Part shown: positions 46,085 through 53,237 of the stretch, one piece after another
Layout of the letters: every line of letters begins with the position of its first letter
Position numbering within the stretch: the stretch's first letter is position 1
Source: Paracoccus sp. SCSIO 75233
GTDB lineage: Bacteria; Pseudomonadota; Alphaproteobacteria; Rhodobacterales; Rhodobacteraceae
Direction of reading: 5' to 3'
DNA: 64,000 bases
Assembly: GCF_027912675.1 (NCBI RefSeq)
Contig: NZ_CP115757.1
Span: forward strand, 868,001 to 932,000
The notes under the pieces: generated by a model
Told to the model about the DNA's origin: nothing
Databases searched by the model: none
Seen by the model: only the letters and a program-made list of their open reading frames with translations
Program-made: the position numbers and the translations under genes

Positions 46085-46466
46085 ACCGCATGACGTGATC
46101 GGGGCCGGACAGCGTCAGCCCGTCTGCGCCGAGTTCGACCTTATCCACCTGCTCAAGCGCGTTGAGGAAAATCGCCTCGCCGGTCATGTCGATGCAGGCG
46201 CGGCGCGTCACGGCAATCGGGCCGAGGTCGACGGCGGGCCATTCCGCCATATTATCCGCGCCATAGACGTTGCACGGCCCCTGACCGCCAAGCCGCGCGC
46301 CCTCGATCTCCAGCGTCGCGGAGCCGGTGATCGGTGCGCCGTCGATATCGACCAGATTGAAACTGCCCTGAAGATCGGCCGCTGTCGGACCGCTGGTCGT
46401 GTCGGTGTCGCTGCATGCTGCCAAAGCCATAATGCCAATTGCTGCTGTCAGTTTAAAAAACGTCAT
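46071..46466 (-). CDS. META-domain (HslJ-like) lipoprotein 1
   Basis: 131 residues. The lipobox LAAC gives Cys18. The mature part is a single META domain: LQGSFNLVDIDGAPITGSATLEIEGARLGGQGPCNVYGA, with the typical G-CN-Y pattern, and a C-terminal TLSGPDHVMRF. META/HslJ lipoproteins are envelope proteins of unclear role (heat or novobiocin resistance in E. coli HslJ). It is the downstream member of a tandem pair: its start lies 14 bp inside the preceding META gene, so translation is coupled. Confidence 0.85.
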   Translation of the reverse strand: MTFFKLTAAIGIMALAACSDTDTTSGPTAADLQGSFNLVDIDGAPITGSATLEIEGARLGGQGPCNVYGADNMAEWPAVDLGPIAVTRRACIDMTGEAIFLNALEQVDKVELGADGLTLSGPDHVMRFSPA

Positions 46467-46869
46467 CGCCTCTTGCCTCTCTTGGTTCAAATGTCATTTG
46501 CAGATCGGGACCGCTGAGCACAAGGCGGTTGCCGTCACGTTCGATCACCTCCGCGCGCGGCAAAAGCGCCAGATACTCCGCCTCTGCCCGTTGTCGCGCC
46601 GGATCGGCGCAGGCGAGTTCCGTCACCGAAAGCGCGCGCGCCCCGAAAGCGGGCGGGGTTCCGGATTGCGCGCCGGAATAGACATTGCAGGGCAGAACCC
46701 CGGTCAGCCGGTCGCCGTCGATGCGCAACGAGACGTCATGCCCCCAAGGTAAGCCGTTGAGCCTTGTCATTTTCCAGTCGATCCCGTCGATACGCTCGCC
46801 CTCCGGCACGGTCGCGGCGGTGCAGGCGCTCAACAGCGCGGCGGTTGCAAGGCAGGTCAGGCGGGTCAT
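46453..46869 (-). CDS. META-domain (HslJ-like) lipoprotein 2
   Basis: 138 residues. The signal with LLSAC lipidates Cys16. The domain DWKMTRLNGLPWGHDVSLRIDGDRLTG, then LPCNVYSGAQSG and the ending LVLSGPDLQMTFEP repeat the layout of the neighbouring gene, with low identity. The pair looks like an old tandem duplication. ATG 46869 gives a normal lipoprotein signal; ATG 46896 would add nine residues. The third copy of the two-hairpin repeat lies about 100 bp upstream. Confidence 0.8.
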   Translation of the reverse strand: MTRLTCLATAALLSACTAATVPEGERIDGIDWKMTRLNGLPWGHDVSLRIDGDRLTGVLPCNVYSGAQSGTPPAFGARALSVTELACADPARQRAEAEYLALLPRAEVIERDGNRLVLSGPDLQMTFEPREARGDDVF

Positions 46870-46965
46870 GCGGTATCCAGTCGTTTGGCGGATCATAGCC
46901 GCTTCGCCTGCGGGGGAAAACCAGATCACCCGTGATTTGCCCCGCCCGGGATTCTCCTCGCCCGG

Positions 46966-47023
46966 TAACAAGGCGCGGCACGCGCCGCCGGTCAGCGTCC
47001 GACCGCCCGCAAGGGTAGACGCT
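46966..47023. repeat. Two-hairpin dispersed repeat, copy 3 (short)
   Basis: AACAAGGCGCG-GCA-CGCGCC gives hairpin 1 (46972-46986). GCCGGTCAGCGTCCGACCGCCC and the arms AGCGTC / GACGCT give hairpin 2 (46994-47023). Sequence and order match the core of the copies at 25.2 and 25.4 kb, again with changed but still paired stems. Confidence 0.7.
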
Positions 47024-47047
47024 GCCCAGCCATCCGGCCACAAAAGC

Positions 47048-47080
47048 AAGACCCCCGCAGGCCGGGCCAGCGGGGGTCTT
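47048..47080 (-). terminator. Intrinsic terminator of rpsU
   Basis: AAGACCCCCGC and GCGGGGGTCTT form a perfect 11-bp stem around an 11-base loop, 26 bp beyond the rpsU stop on the minus strand, followed there by GCTTTTGT. Confidence 0.85.
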
Positions 47081-47106
47081 TGAACCTCAAATCGGTTCGC
47101 TTCGCC

Positions 47107-47313
47107 TTACAGAGCGCCTTCGCGCTGTGCCTTTTTACGGGCCAGCTTGCGGGCGCGGCGCACGGCCTCGGCCTTTTCACGGGCCTTCTTGACGGACGGT
47201 TTCTCGAAATGCTGCCGAAGCTTCATCTCACGGAACACGCCTTCGCGCTGAAGTTTCTTCTTCAGGGCGCGCATCGCCTGTTCGACGTTGTTGTCGCGAA
47301 CGTTCACCTGCAT
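47107..47313 (-). CDS. rpsU: Ribosomal protein bS21
   Basis: 68 residues, very basic. The sequence [37 protein letters not shown] and the Arg/Lys/Ala-rich tail are unmistakably bS21, a small-subunit protein near the anti-Shine-Dalgarno region. The leader holds AGGAAGG 14 nt before the ATG, and a small hairpin (GTGGT-GACA-ACCAC) fills the spacer. This could bring the Shine-Dalgarno to a productive distance. The gene is monocistronic, with its own terminator. Confidence 0.97.
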   Translation of the reverse strand: MQVNVRDNNVEQAMRALKKKLQREGVFREMKLRQHFEKPSVKKAREKAEAVRRARKLARKKAQREGAL

Positions 47314-47409
47314 GTGGTTGTCACCACCTTCCTAGGTTAGAGTTGATCGAAATTGCAGGAAGCGCTCATATAGTGCGAATATCCCTGCTTGTCCAGTCCG
47401 GAGATAACG

Positions 47410-48054
47410 ATGACCGACACACGCGACAGACTTGCCGAGGCCGCGATTGCGCATGTGCCCTTTGATGGAATGAATGCGGCTGCCTTGCGGGCGGCGGCGC
47501 GTGATCTGGGGATGTCCGAAGATGTGGTCCCCGCCTTCTTTCCGAATGGCGGGCCGGATCTGGCGGCGTGGATCCACCGTCGCGGCGATGCGGAACTGGC
47601 GGCGTGGATGGAAACCGCCCCGCCCGGCAAGATACGGGAGCGGATCGCTTCTGCCATCTGGCAGCGGCTGGCGATTGCGGATGCCGAGCTGGTGCGCGCG
47701 GCCTCATCGCTGCTGGCGCTGCCGCAGAACCAGCCGCTTGCGGCGAAGCTGGTCTGGGAAACCGCCGATACGATCTGGAGCGGGCTGGACGACACCTCGC
47801 GCGATGTGAACTGGTATTCCAAACGGGCGACGCTGTCGGCGGTCTATTCGGCCAGCGTGCTCTATTGGCTGGGCGATCTGTCGGAGGATCATGCCGACAC
47901 GCGCGGATTCATCGACCGCCGGATTGACGGGGTGATGCGGTTCGAAAAAATAAAGGCCTCGGCGCGTAAAATCCCCGGCGTCGCGATGATGGCGGATCTG
48001 GCAACCGGCTGGATCCGTGCCCCCAAATCGACCGGGACGGAGCCGAAATCATGA
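47410..48054 (+). CDS. COQ9 family protein
   Basis: 214 residues. TetR-like helical fold: LAEAAIAHVPFDGMNAAALRAAARDLGMSEDVVPAFFPNG, then the hydrophobic C-terminal part with DTSRDVNWYSKRATLSAVYSASVLYWLGD, the best-conserved COQ9 stretch. In eukaryotes COQ9 binds lipids and assists COQ7 hydroxylation in ubiquinone synthesis; the bacterial role is inferred. ATG 47410 follows GGAG. Its stop overlaps the start of the quinone oxidoreductase gene (ATGA), an attractive quinone-linked pair. Confidence 0.92.
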   Translation: MTDTRDRLAEAAIAHVPFDGMNAAALRAAARDLGMSEDVVPAFFPNGGPDLAAWIHRRGDAELAAWMETAPPGKIRERIASAIWQRLAIADAELVRAASSLLALPQNQPLAAKLVWETADTIWSGLDDTSRDVNWYSKRATLSAVYSASVLYWLGDLSEDHADTRGFIDRRIDGVMRFEKIKASARKIPGVAMMADLATGWIRAPKSTGTEPKS

Positions 48055-49043
48055 GCCTGCCCGATTCCATGCGTGCCATCGAAATAACTCAGCCGGGCGC
48101 GCCGGATGTGCTGAAGGAGGTCCGGCGGCCTGTCCCGATGCCCGGTCACGGCCAGATCGTCATCCGGCTGGCTTATGCCGGGGTGAACCGTCCCGATGTG
48201 GCGCAGCGGCAGGGGAATTACGCGCCGCCGCCCGGTGCCTCCGATCTGCCGGGGCTGGAAGGGGCGGGCGAAATCGTCGCCATCGGCAGCGGCGTCAGCG
48301 GCTGGAAGCCCGGCGACAAGGTCTGTGCGCTGCTGCCGGGCGGGGGCTATGCGGAATATGTCGCCTGCCACCACAGCCATGCGCTGCCCATCCCGGACAG
48401 TATGACGCTGAAGGACGCCGCCGCCCTGCCGGAGACGGCATACACGGTCTGGTCAAACGTGGTCATGCGCGGCGGGTTGCAGGCCGGGGAACGGTTTCTG
48501 GTCCATGGCGGATCATCGGGGATCGGCACGATGGCGATACAGGTCGCGGTCGCGCTTGGTGCAAGGGTGTGGGCGACGGCGGGTTCCGACGAAAAATGCG
48601 CCGCCTGCGAGGGGCTGGGTGCGACGGCAATCAACTACCGCACGCAGGATTTCGTCAAGATCATGCGCGATGCGGGGGGCGCAAACCTGATCCTCGACAT
48701 GGTCGGGGGCGACTATATCGCGAAAAACCTGAAATCGCTGGATATGGACGGCAGGCTGGTGCAGATCGCCTTCCTGCAAGGCCCGAAAGCGGAGATCAAT
48801 TTCGCCCATCTGATGATGCGGCGGCTGACCATCACCGGCTCCACCCTGCGGCCCCAGTCGGATGCGGCCAAGGCGCGGATCGCGCGGGAGCTTCGCGGCA
48901 ATCTCTGGCCGTTGATCGCGGCCGGGAAGGTCCGGGTGCTGATCGACAGCGAATTCGATCTGGCAGACGCCGCCGAAGCGCATCGCCGGATGGAAAGCAG
49001 CGATCACATCGGCAAGATCCTGCTGCGCGTGGCTGGCGACTGA
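48051..49043 (+). CDS. NAD(P)H-quinone oxidoreductase, PIG3-like (zinc-less MDR)
   Basis: 330 residues. This medium-chain dehydrogenase/reductase fold has YAGVNRPDVAQRQGNYAPPPGASD, LPGLEGAGEIVAIGSGVSGW, and the coenzyme site FLVHGGSSGIGTMAIQVA near 145-160; SDEKCAACEGLGATAINY follows. Zinc ligands are absent, as in quinone oxidoreductases of the TP53I3/PIG3 group, which reduce ortho-quinones with NADPH. It is translationally coupled to the COQ9-like gene. The natural quinone is unknown. Confidence 0.9.
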   Translation: MSLPDSMRAIEITQPGAPDVLKEVRRPVPMPGHGQIVIRLAYAGVNRPDVAQRQGNYAPPPGASDLPGLEGAGEIVAIGSGVSGWKPGDKVCALLPGGGYAEYVACHHSHALPIPDSMTLKDAAALPETAYTVWSNVVMRGGLQAGERFLVHGGSSGIGTMAIQVAVALGARVWATAGSDEKCAACEGLGATAINYRTQDFVKIMRDAGGANLILDMVGGDYIAKNLKSLDMDGRLVQIAFLQGPKAEINFAHLMMRRLTITGSTLRPQSDAAKARIARELRGNLWPLIAAGKVRVLIDSEFDLADAAEAHRRMESSDHIGKILLRVAGD

Positions 49044-49055
49044 TCCGGGGGAGGC

Positions 49056-49697
49056 TTAACGCACCTTTTCCATGATGACCGCGTCGCGGCTGCAATCGGT
49101 CCGCACATCCTGCCCGCATTCGCGCGGCTCCAGATCGCGGGTCAGGCAGATGCGGACCTCCTGCAGGTCCTCGTTGCGGCAGGTCACGGTGATGCCGTCG
49201 GCGGTCAGATCGGGGTTGTACTCGATGAATGCCTGCTCGATCAGTTCCGGCGGGATAGAGATATCCTTGTCGAGATCGACGAAATATTCCGGCAGGGTGA
49301 TGGAGTTGAACGCCTCGCGCGATGCCGCGTAATAGCCGGAGGCCGACAACCCGCTGCAACGCCCATGCTTCTGCCACTGATACCAGGCCAGCCCGCCAGA
49401 GCCCATGATATCCTCCATTGCCTGGCTGTCGCGGCGTGACGGGTCGCGTTCACTGGTGCGGCAATTCTCCGGCCAGCCGTCCTCGTATTGCGGCCACAGC
49501 CCGTGCAGCACGAAATCGACCTTGCGGCCCGCATCGCATTGCGTCGCCTCGCGCTGATCCCCGGCGGAGCGGCACCAGCTTGGCGACCAGCTCAGCGCCA
49601 TGACGTAGTAATCGAACTCCCCCGCCCGGTGCGACTGCCCGATGGCGGGCAGGGTCAGCATGGCGGTCAGGGCGACGATCAGGGCGGGCAAACGCAT
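49056..49697 (-). CDS. Secreted ribonuclease T2 family protein
   Basis: 213 residues with a signal peptide (about 1-20). The CAS I motif FVLHGLWPQY keeps the catalytic H65. The CAS II motif is WYQWQKHGRC: K110 and H111 are kept, but the usual acidic residue of (E)WxKHG is Q107. Six or more cysteines (for example WCRSAG, QCDAG, NCRTS, RCSG, TCRN, ECG) suggest disulfides in the periplasm. Family members cleave RNA to 2',3'-cyclic phosphates; activity here may be reduced or altered. Convergent with the quinone reductase gene; divergent from trcR. Confidence 0.88.
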   Translation of the reverse strand: MRLPALIVALTAMLTLPAIGQSHRAGEFDYYVMALSWSPSWCRSAGDQREATQCDAGRKVDFVLHGLWPQYEDGWPENCRTSERDPSRRDSQAMEDIMGSGGLAWYQWQKHGRCSGLSASGYYAASREAFNSITLPEYFVDLDKDISIPPELIEQAFIEYNPDLTADGITVTCRNEDLQEVRICLTRDLEPRECGQDVRTDCSRDAVIMEKVR

Positions 49698-49970
49698 GGG
49701 AAACTCCGGTCGGGCATTGTCGTCTTAGCGGCAGAAGGGGCTTGTGGCTATCGCTGTCTGATGTGGTTTATGCACAAGACGGGTTGTGCTGGCGAGATGG
49801 ATATTTGTGCCAGGATGAACGGGCAAAAGCGGCGTTTTAAGCGCGAAAGGGCCTTTTCCTCGACCGGGTGAGCGCGTATATAGTCGCGCAATTCCCTCCG
49901 AAAACGTGGACTGGCAGCCGCCAAAAAGCCGTTTTCCCGGCCGGGAGAGATATGCGTAAGGAGTGATCCG

Positions 49971-50717
49971 ATGAACAAACCGCTGATGGCCAAAGCCACC
50001 GCCGTCTGGCTGATAGATAACACCACGCTCAGCTTCAAGCAGATCGCCGATTTCTGCGGGCTGCATGAGCTTGAGGTGCAGGGCATTGCCGATGGCGACG
50101 TGGCAACGGGTGTGAAAGGCTTCGATCCGATCGCCTCGCACCAGCTCGATCAGGCGGAGATCGACAAGGGCGAGAAGGACCCCGCCTACAAGCTGAGACT
50201 GAAGCACAACCCCGCAGCCGAGGGCGAGGAAAAGCGTCGCGGCCCGCGCTATACGCCGCTGTCGAAGCGCCAGGACCGCCCTGCGGCGATCCTGTGGCTG
50301 GTCAAGTTCCATCCCGAACTGGCCGATTCCCAGATCGCCAAGCTGGTCGGAACGACCAAACCGACCATTCAGGCGATCCGCGAGCGGACCCACTGGAACA
50401 TCCAGAATATCCAGCCGATCGACCCGGTCGCGCTTGGACTGGCGAAGCAGACGGAGCTTGATGCGGCGGTTCAGAAAGCCGCGAAGAAGCGCGAGGCCGA
50501 GGGCGGCGTGATGTCCGATGACGAGCGGCGCAAGCTGGTGTCCACGGAAACCTCGCTCTCGATGGAGGACGAGCCGCGCCTGCCAAGCGCCATCGCCGGG
50601 CTGGAGAATTTCTCGCTGTCCAAGGATGACGAGGATCAGCAGCCAGAGCGTGAACTGGATGCCGAAAGCTTCTTCTCGCTTCCGAACAAGGACGAGGACG
50701 ACGAAGACGAGGATTAA
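49971..50717 (+). CDS. trcR: Cell-cycle transcriptional regulator TrcR (DUF1013)
   Basis: 248 residues. The whole protein follows the DUF1013/TrcR pattern: LMAKATAVWLIDNTTLSFKQIADFCGLHELEVQGIADGDV at the N-terminus, RRGPRYTPLSKRQDRPAAILWLVKFHPELAD, SQIAKLVGTTKPTIQAIRERTHWN (two helix-turn-helix-like units) and an acidic C-terminal tail (DEDDEDED). TrcR is conserved in alphaproteobacteria and tied to cell-cycle transcription. AAGGAG precedes the ATG by 7 bases. It has its own terminator at 50856-50881. Confidence 0.93.
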   Translation: MNKPLMAKATAVWLIDNTTLSFKQIADFCGLHELEVQGIADGDVATGVKGFDPIASHQLDQAEIDKGEKDPAYKLRLKHNPAAEGEEKRRGPRYTPLSKRQDRPAAILWLVKFHPELADSQIAKLVGTTKPTIQAIRERTHWNIQNIQPIDPVALGLAKQTELDAAVQKAAKKREAEGGVMSDDERRKLVSTETSLSMEDEPRLPSAIAGLENFSLSKDDEDQQPERELDAESFFSLPNKDEDDEDED

Positions 50718-50855
50718 GATCGTTATAACTGAGTCGGAGGGTAAGAAACGCCGCGTAACCGTTCGGATATGTTAAATTTTCTGCATATTTTGAACCCGAT
50801 CTCGCCGGTATGCGTTATTATGGCAACGCTGAGTTCCCTCTTAGCGTCTCGGAAA

Positions 50856-50881
50856 GGCGGGGCCACCGGTCCCGTCTTTTT
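50856..50881 (+). terminator. Intrinsic terminator downstream of trcR
   Basis: GGCGGGGCC-ACC-GGTCCCGTC is a 9-bp stem (two G-T pairs) followed by TTTTT. It overlaps the last bases of the convergent peptidase gene. About 140 bp of AT-rich sequence separate it from the trcR stop. Confidence 0.75.
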
Positions 50882-51869
50882 AGGTTTGAAGATCACCCCA
50901 GCAAGGTTGCAGGTCGCCCGGGGCTGATGTCGCCGCATGAACGCCGCGCGCAATCGCGCGCGCCAGACAGCTTGCCGCGGCGTGGCCGAGGCCGAACTGA
51001 TCGGCCAGCGGGTCCTGCATCTGCCGCGCCCCGGTCGAAACCGCAAAGATCAGATCGCCGTCCAACGGCGTATGGCTGGGCACCAAGGCACGGGCCATGC
51101 CGTCATGGGCCACGGTCGCGAGCCGCTTCAGCGCCGGTTTGCTGAGTGCTGCATCGGTCGCGACAATGGCGATGGTGGTGGCCTCGCCCAGCCGTTTCTC
51201 CGGCAAGGGTTCGGTTTGCGGCATGTGCTGCTGCGCCGGACCAAGACCGCCGAACTCCCCGTCCATCTCCCACGGTGCGGCCCAGAAATGCCGCCCGCCC
51301 CCGACCGTCGCGGAGCCGAGCGCGTTCACCACCACAAGCGCCCCGACCGTGATGCCGCTGTCCAGCACGGCAGAGGCAGAGCCCAGCCCGCCTTTCAGCC
51401 GCCCGGTCATCGCGCCGATCCCGGCACCGGCGCTGCCGATGCTGAAATCACTCGCCGCCGCGTCAAGGGCCGCCCGGCCAAGTGCGGGGTAGGGGTTCTG
51501 CCGCCATGCCTTGTCGCCACCATTCAACAGGTCGAACACAATCGCGCCCGGCACGATCGGCACCCGGACATCACCGACGGCAAAGCCGCGCCCCATGGCC
51601 CGCAGCCCCTCCATCACGCCATCGCCCGCTGACAACCCGAAGGCCGAACCGCCGGACAGGAAAATCGCGTCCACCCCTTCGACAAGCTTGTCGGGTGCGA
51701 GCAGATCCGTCTCCCGGCTGCCTGGCGCCCCACCCATCACATGCACCGAGGCCGCGAAGGGCTCGTCAGCGGTCAGAACCGTGCTCCCCGACCGCAAATC
51801 GCCGTCACCGGCATTCCCGACCCGCAGGCCTGCGACATCGGTGATCAGATTTCGTGCTCCGGGCTTCAT
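50880..51869 (-). CDS. P1 family peptidase (DmpA/NylC-type Ntn hydrolase)
   Basis: 329 residues. This self-cleaving hydrolase family (PF03576) includes aminopeptidase DmpA and nylon oligomer hydrolase NylC. NLITDVAGLRVGNAGD, GGAPGSRETDLL, DAIFLSGGSAFGLSAGDGVM and PIVPGAIVFDLLNGG are family signatures. TTIAIVATDA at 231-240 marks the usual autocleavage junction, with Thr231 the likely nucleophile, but the residue before it is Ala rather than Asn. The substrate is unknown. It lies between trcR (convergent) and tRNA-Arg on the same strand. Confidence 0.9.
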   Translation of the reverse strand: MKPGARNLITDVAGLRVGNAGDGDLRSGSTVLTADEPFAASVHVMGGAPGSRETDLLAPDKLVEGVDAIFLSGGSAFGLSAGDGVMEGLRAMGRGFAVGDVRVPIVPGAIVFDLLNGGDKAWRQNPYPALGRAALDAAASDFSIGSAGAGIGAMTGRLKGGLGSASAVLDSGITVGALVVVNALGSATVGGGRHFWAAPWEMDGEFGGLGPAQQHMPQTEPLPEKRLGEATTIAIVATDAALSKPALKRLATVAHDGMARALVPSHTPLDGDLIFAVSTGARQMQDPLADQFGLGHAAASCLARAIARGVHAATSAPGDLQPCWGDLQT

Positions 51870-51921
51870 ATGCGCTCCGTCTGGATAGGTGGCGTCCTTG
51901 AGGGCGGCTCAGGAATAGCGT

Positions 51922-51998
51922 TGGTGACCCCGGCAGGATTTGAACCTGCAACCTGCCCCTTAGGAGGGGGCTGCTCTATCCAGTTGAGCCACGGGGCC
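51922..51998 (-). tRNA. tRNA-Arg (anticodon CCT)
   Basis: The complementary strand folds as a 77-nt cloverleaf. Acceptor GGCCCCG / CGGGGTC (one G-T), D arm GCTC...GAGC, anticodon stem GCCCC / GGGGC with loop CTCCTAA (anticodon CCT), a T arm of CAGG-TTCAAAT-CCTG, discriminator A and an encoded CCA. It reads AGG codons. No integrase or direct-repeat att site was seen near it. Confidence 0.95.
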
Positions 51999-52094
51999 TT
52001 GGGTGCTTTCTGACGGTCTCGGCGGCGTTTGGCAAGATGCTTGCCCTGTTGGCATGTCATGCGCTAACTCTGGCTGGTCAACTGGATCATTAAC

Positions 52095-53129
52095 ATGTCG
52101 CCACGCAATAAAAATCGCCCGCTGACGCTTCGTGACGTGTCCGAGGCCTCGGGTGTGTCGGAAATGACGGTCAGCCGGGTCTTGCGCAATCGCGGGGATG
52201 TCTCTGCCACGACGCGCGAGAAGGTGCTGAATGCGGCGAAGGCGCTTGGTTATGTGCCGAATATGATCGCCGGCGGGCTGGCCAGTCAGCGCGTCAATCT
52301 GGTTGCCATCGTCATCCCGTCGCTGTCCAATCTGGTGTTTCCTGATGTGCTGACCGGGATTTCCGCCGAGCTGGACGATACGCCGCTGCAACCTGTGATC
52401 GGGGTCACGAATTACTCGCTCTCGCGCGAGGAATCGGTGCTTTATGACATGCTGTCCTGGCGGCCCTCGGGCGTGATCCTGGCGGGGCTGGAGCATAACG
52501 AGGCGTCGCGGGCGATGCTGGCGGCGGCTTCGGTGCCGGTGGTGGAGATCATGGATGTCGATGGCGATGCGATCGACTGTGCGGTCGGGATTTCGCATCT
52601 CGCGGCAGGGCGGCAGATGGCGGCGGAGATTCTGGGCGCGGGATACCGCCGGATCGGCTTTATCGGCACCCATATGCCGGAGGACCATCGGGCCAAGAAA
52701 CGCCTTGCGGGGCTGGAAGAATCGCTGGCGGAGGCGGGGGTGAAACTGGCGGCGCGGGAGTTTTATCAGGGTGGTTCGTCGCTGGCGAAGGGGCGGGAGC
52801 TGACGGAGCGGATCCTGACCCGCGTGCCGGATCTGGATTTCCTGTATTACTCCAACGACATGATTGGCGCGGGCGGGCTGATCTGGTGCCTTGAACAAGG
52901 TTACGACATCCCCGGAAATCTGGGGCTTGCGGGCTTTAATGGCGTGGATTTGCTGGACGGATTGCCGATCCGGCTGGCGACGACAGATGCAAGGCGGGAC
53001 GATATCGGTCGCCGCGCGGCGCGGATTGTGGCGGGGCGCGATCCGCGTCCGGAGGATGGAAAAATCGCGCTGACGCCGCATTTCCTGCCGGGCGACACGA
53101 TCCGCAGAGGGGACCGTCAGCCGGGCTGA
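52095..53129 (+). CDS. LacI-family transcriptional regulator
   Basis: 344 residues. The N-terminal helix-turn-helix (LTLRDVSEASGVSEMTVSRVLRN, with the hinge helix ALGYVPNMIAGGLAS) is followed by a periplasmic-binding-protein-like effector domain (VAIVIPSLSNLVFPDVLTGI, RRIGFIGTHMPEDHRAKKRL, FLYYSNDMIGAGGLIWCLEQG). It most resembles GntR-type gluconate repressors of the LacI family, but the ligand is not established. The GTACAC array starts 7 bp after its stop, and an MFS gene follows on the same strand. Confidence 0.92.
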   Translation: MSPRNKNRPLTLRDVSEASGVSEMTVSRVLRNRGDVSATTREKVLNAAKALGYVPNMIAGGLASQRVNLVAIVIPSLSNLVFPDVLTGISAELDDTPLQPVIGVTNYSLSREESVLYDMLSWRPSGVILAGLEHNEASRAMLAAASVPVVEIMDVDGDAIDCAVGISHLAAGRQMAAEILGAGYRRIGFIGTHMPEDHRAKKRLAGLEESLAEAGVKLAAREFYQGGSSLAKGRELTERILTRVPDLDFLYYSNDMIGAGGLIWCLEQGYDIPGNLGLAGFNGVDLLDGLPIRLATTDARRDDIGRRAARIVAGRDPRPEDGKIALTPHFLPGDTIRRGDRQPG

Positions 53130-53135
53130 AAACCG

Positions 53136-53187
53136 CCGCACAGCGCGTACACAGCCTGTACACAGGACGTACACAGATCGTACACCG
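53136..53187. repeat. Array of 11-bp-spaced GTACAC direct repeats between the LacI gene and the MFS gene
   Basis: GTACACAG at 53147, 53158 and 53169 and GTACACCG at 53180 are spaced exactly 11 bp, with the degenerate CCGCACAG in phase at 53136. Spacers are CGC, CCT, GAC and ATC. Units, number, period and the leading NCGCACAG match the pcs-upstream array. The last unit ends 50 bp before the MFS start. Confidence 0.9.
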
Positions 53188-53237
53188 CGCCGCCTCCGGC
53201 CAGCCTGCCGGGTCGCCAAGCGCGAAGGGGAGCATTC

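Noticed and set aside
46960..47030. Small protein-coding gene over the third hairpin repeat
   Set aside because: The open frames are explained by the palindromic repeat and lack ribosome sites.
51922..51998. tRNA-Arg as an integration site for a genomic island
   Set aside because: No integrase, no partial tRNA repeat and no compositional break were found in the flanking 10 kb.
53136..53187. CRISPR array
   Set aside because: Repeat and spacer lengths (8 and 3 bp) are far too short and no cas genes are present.
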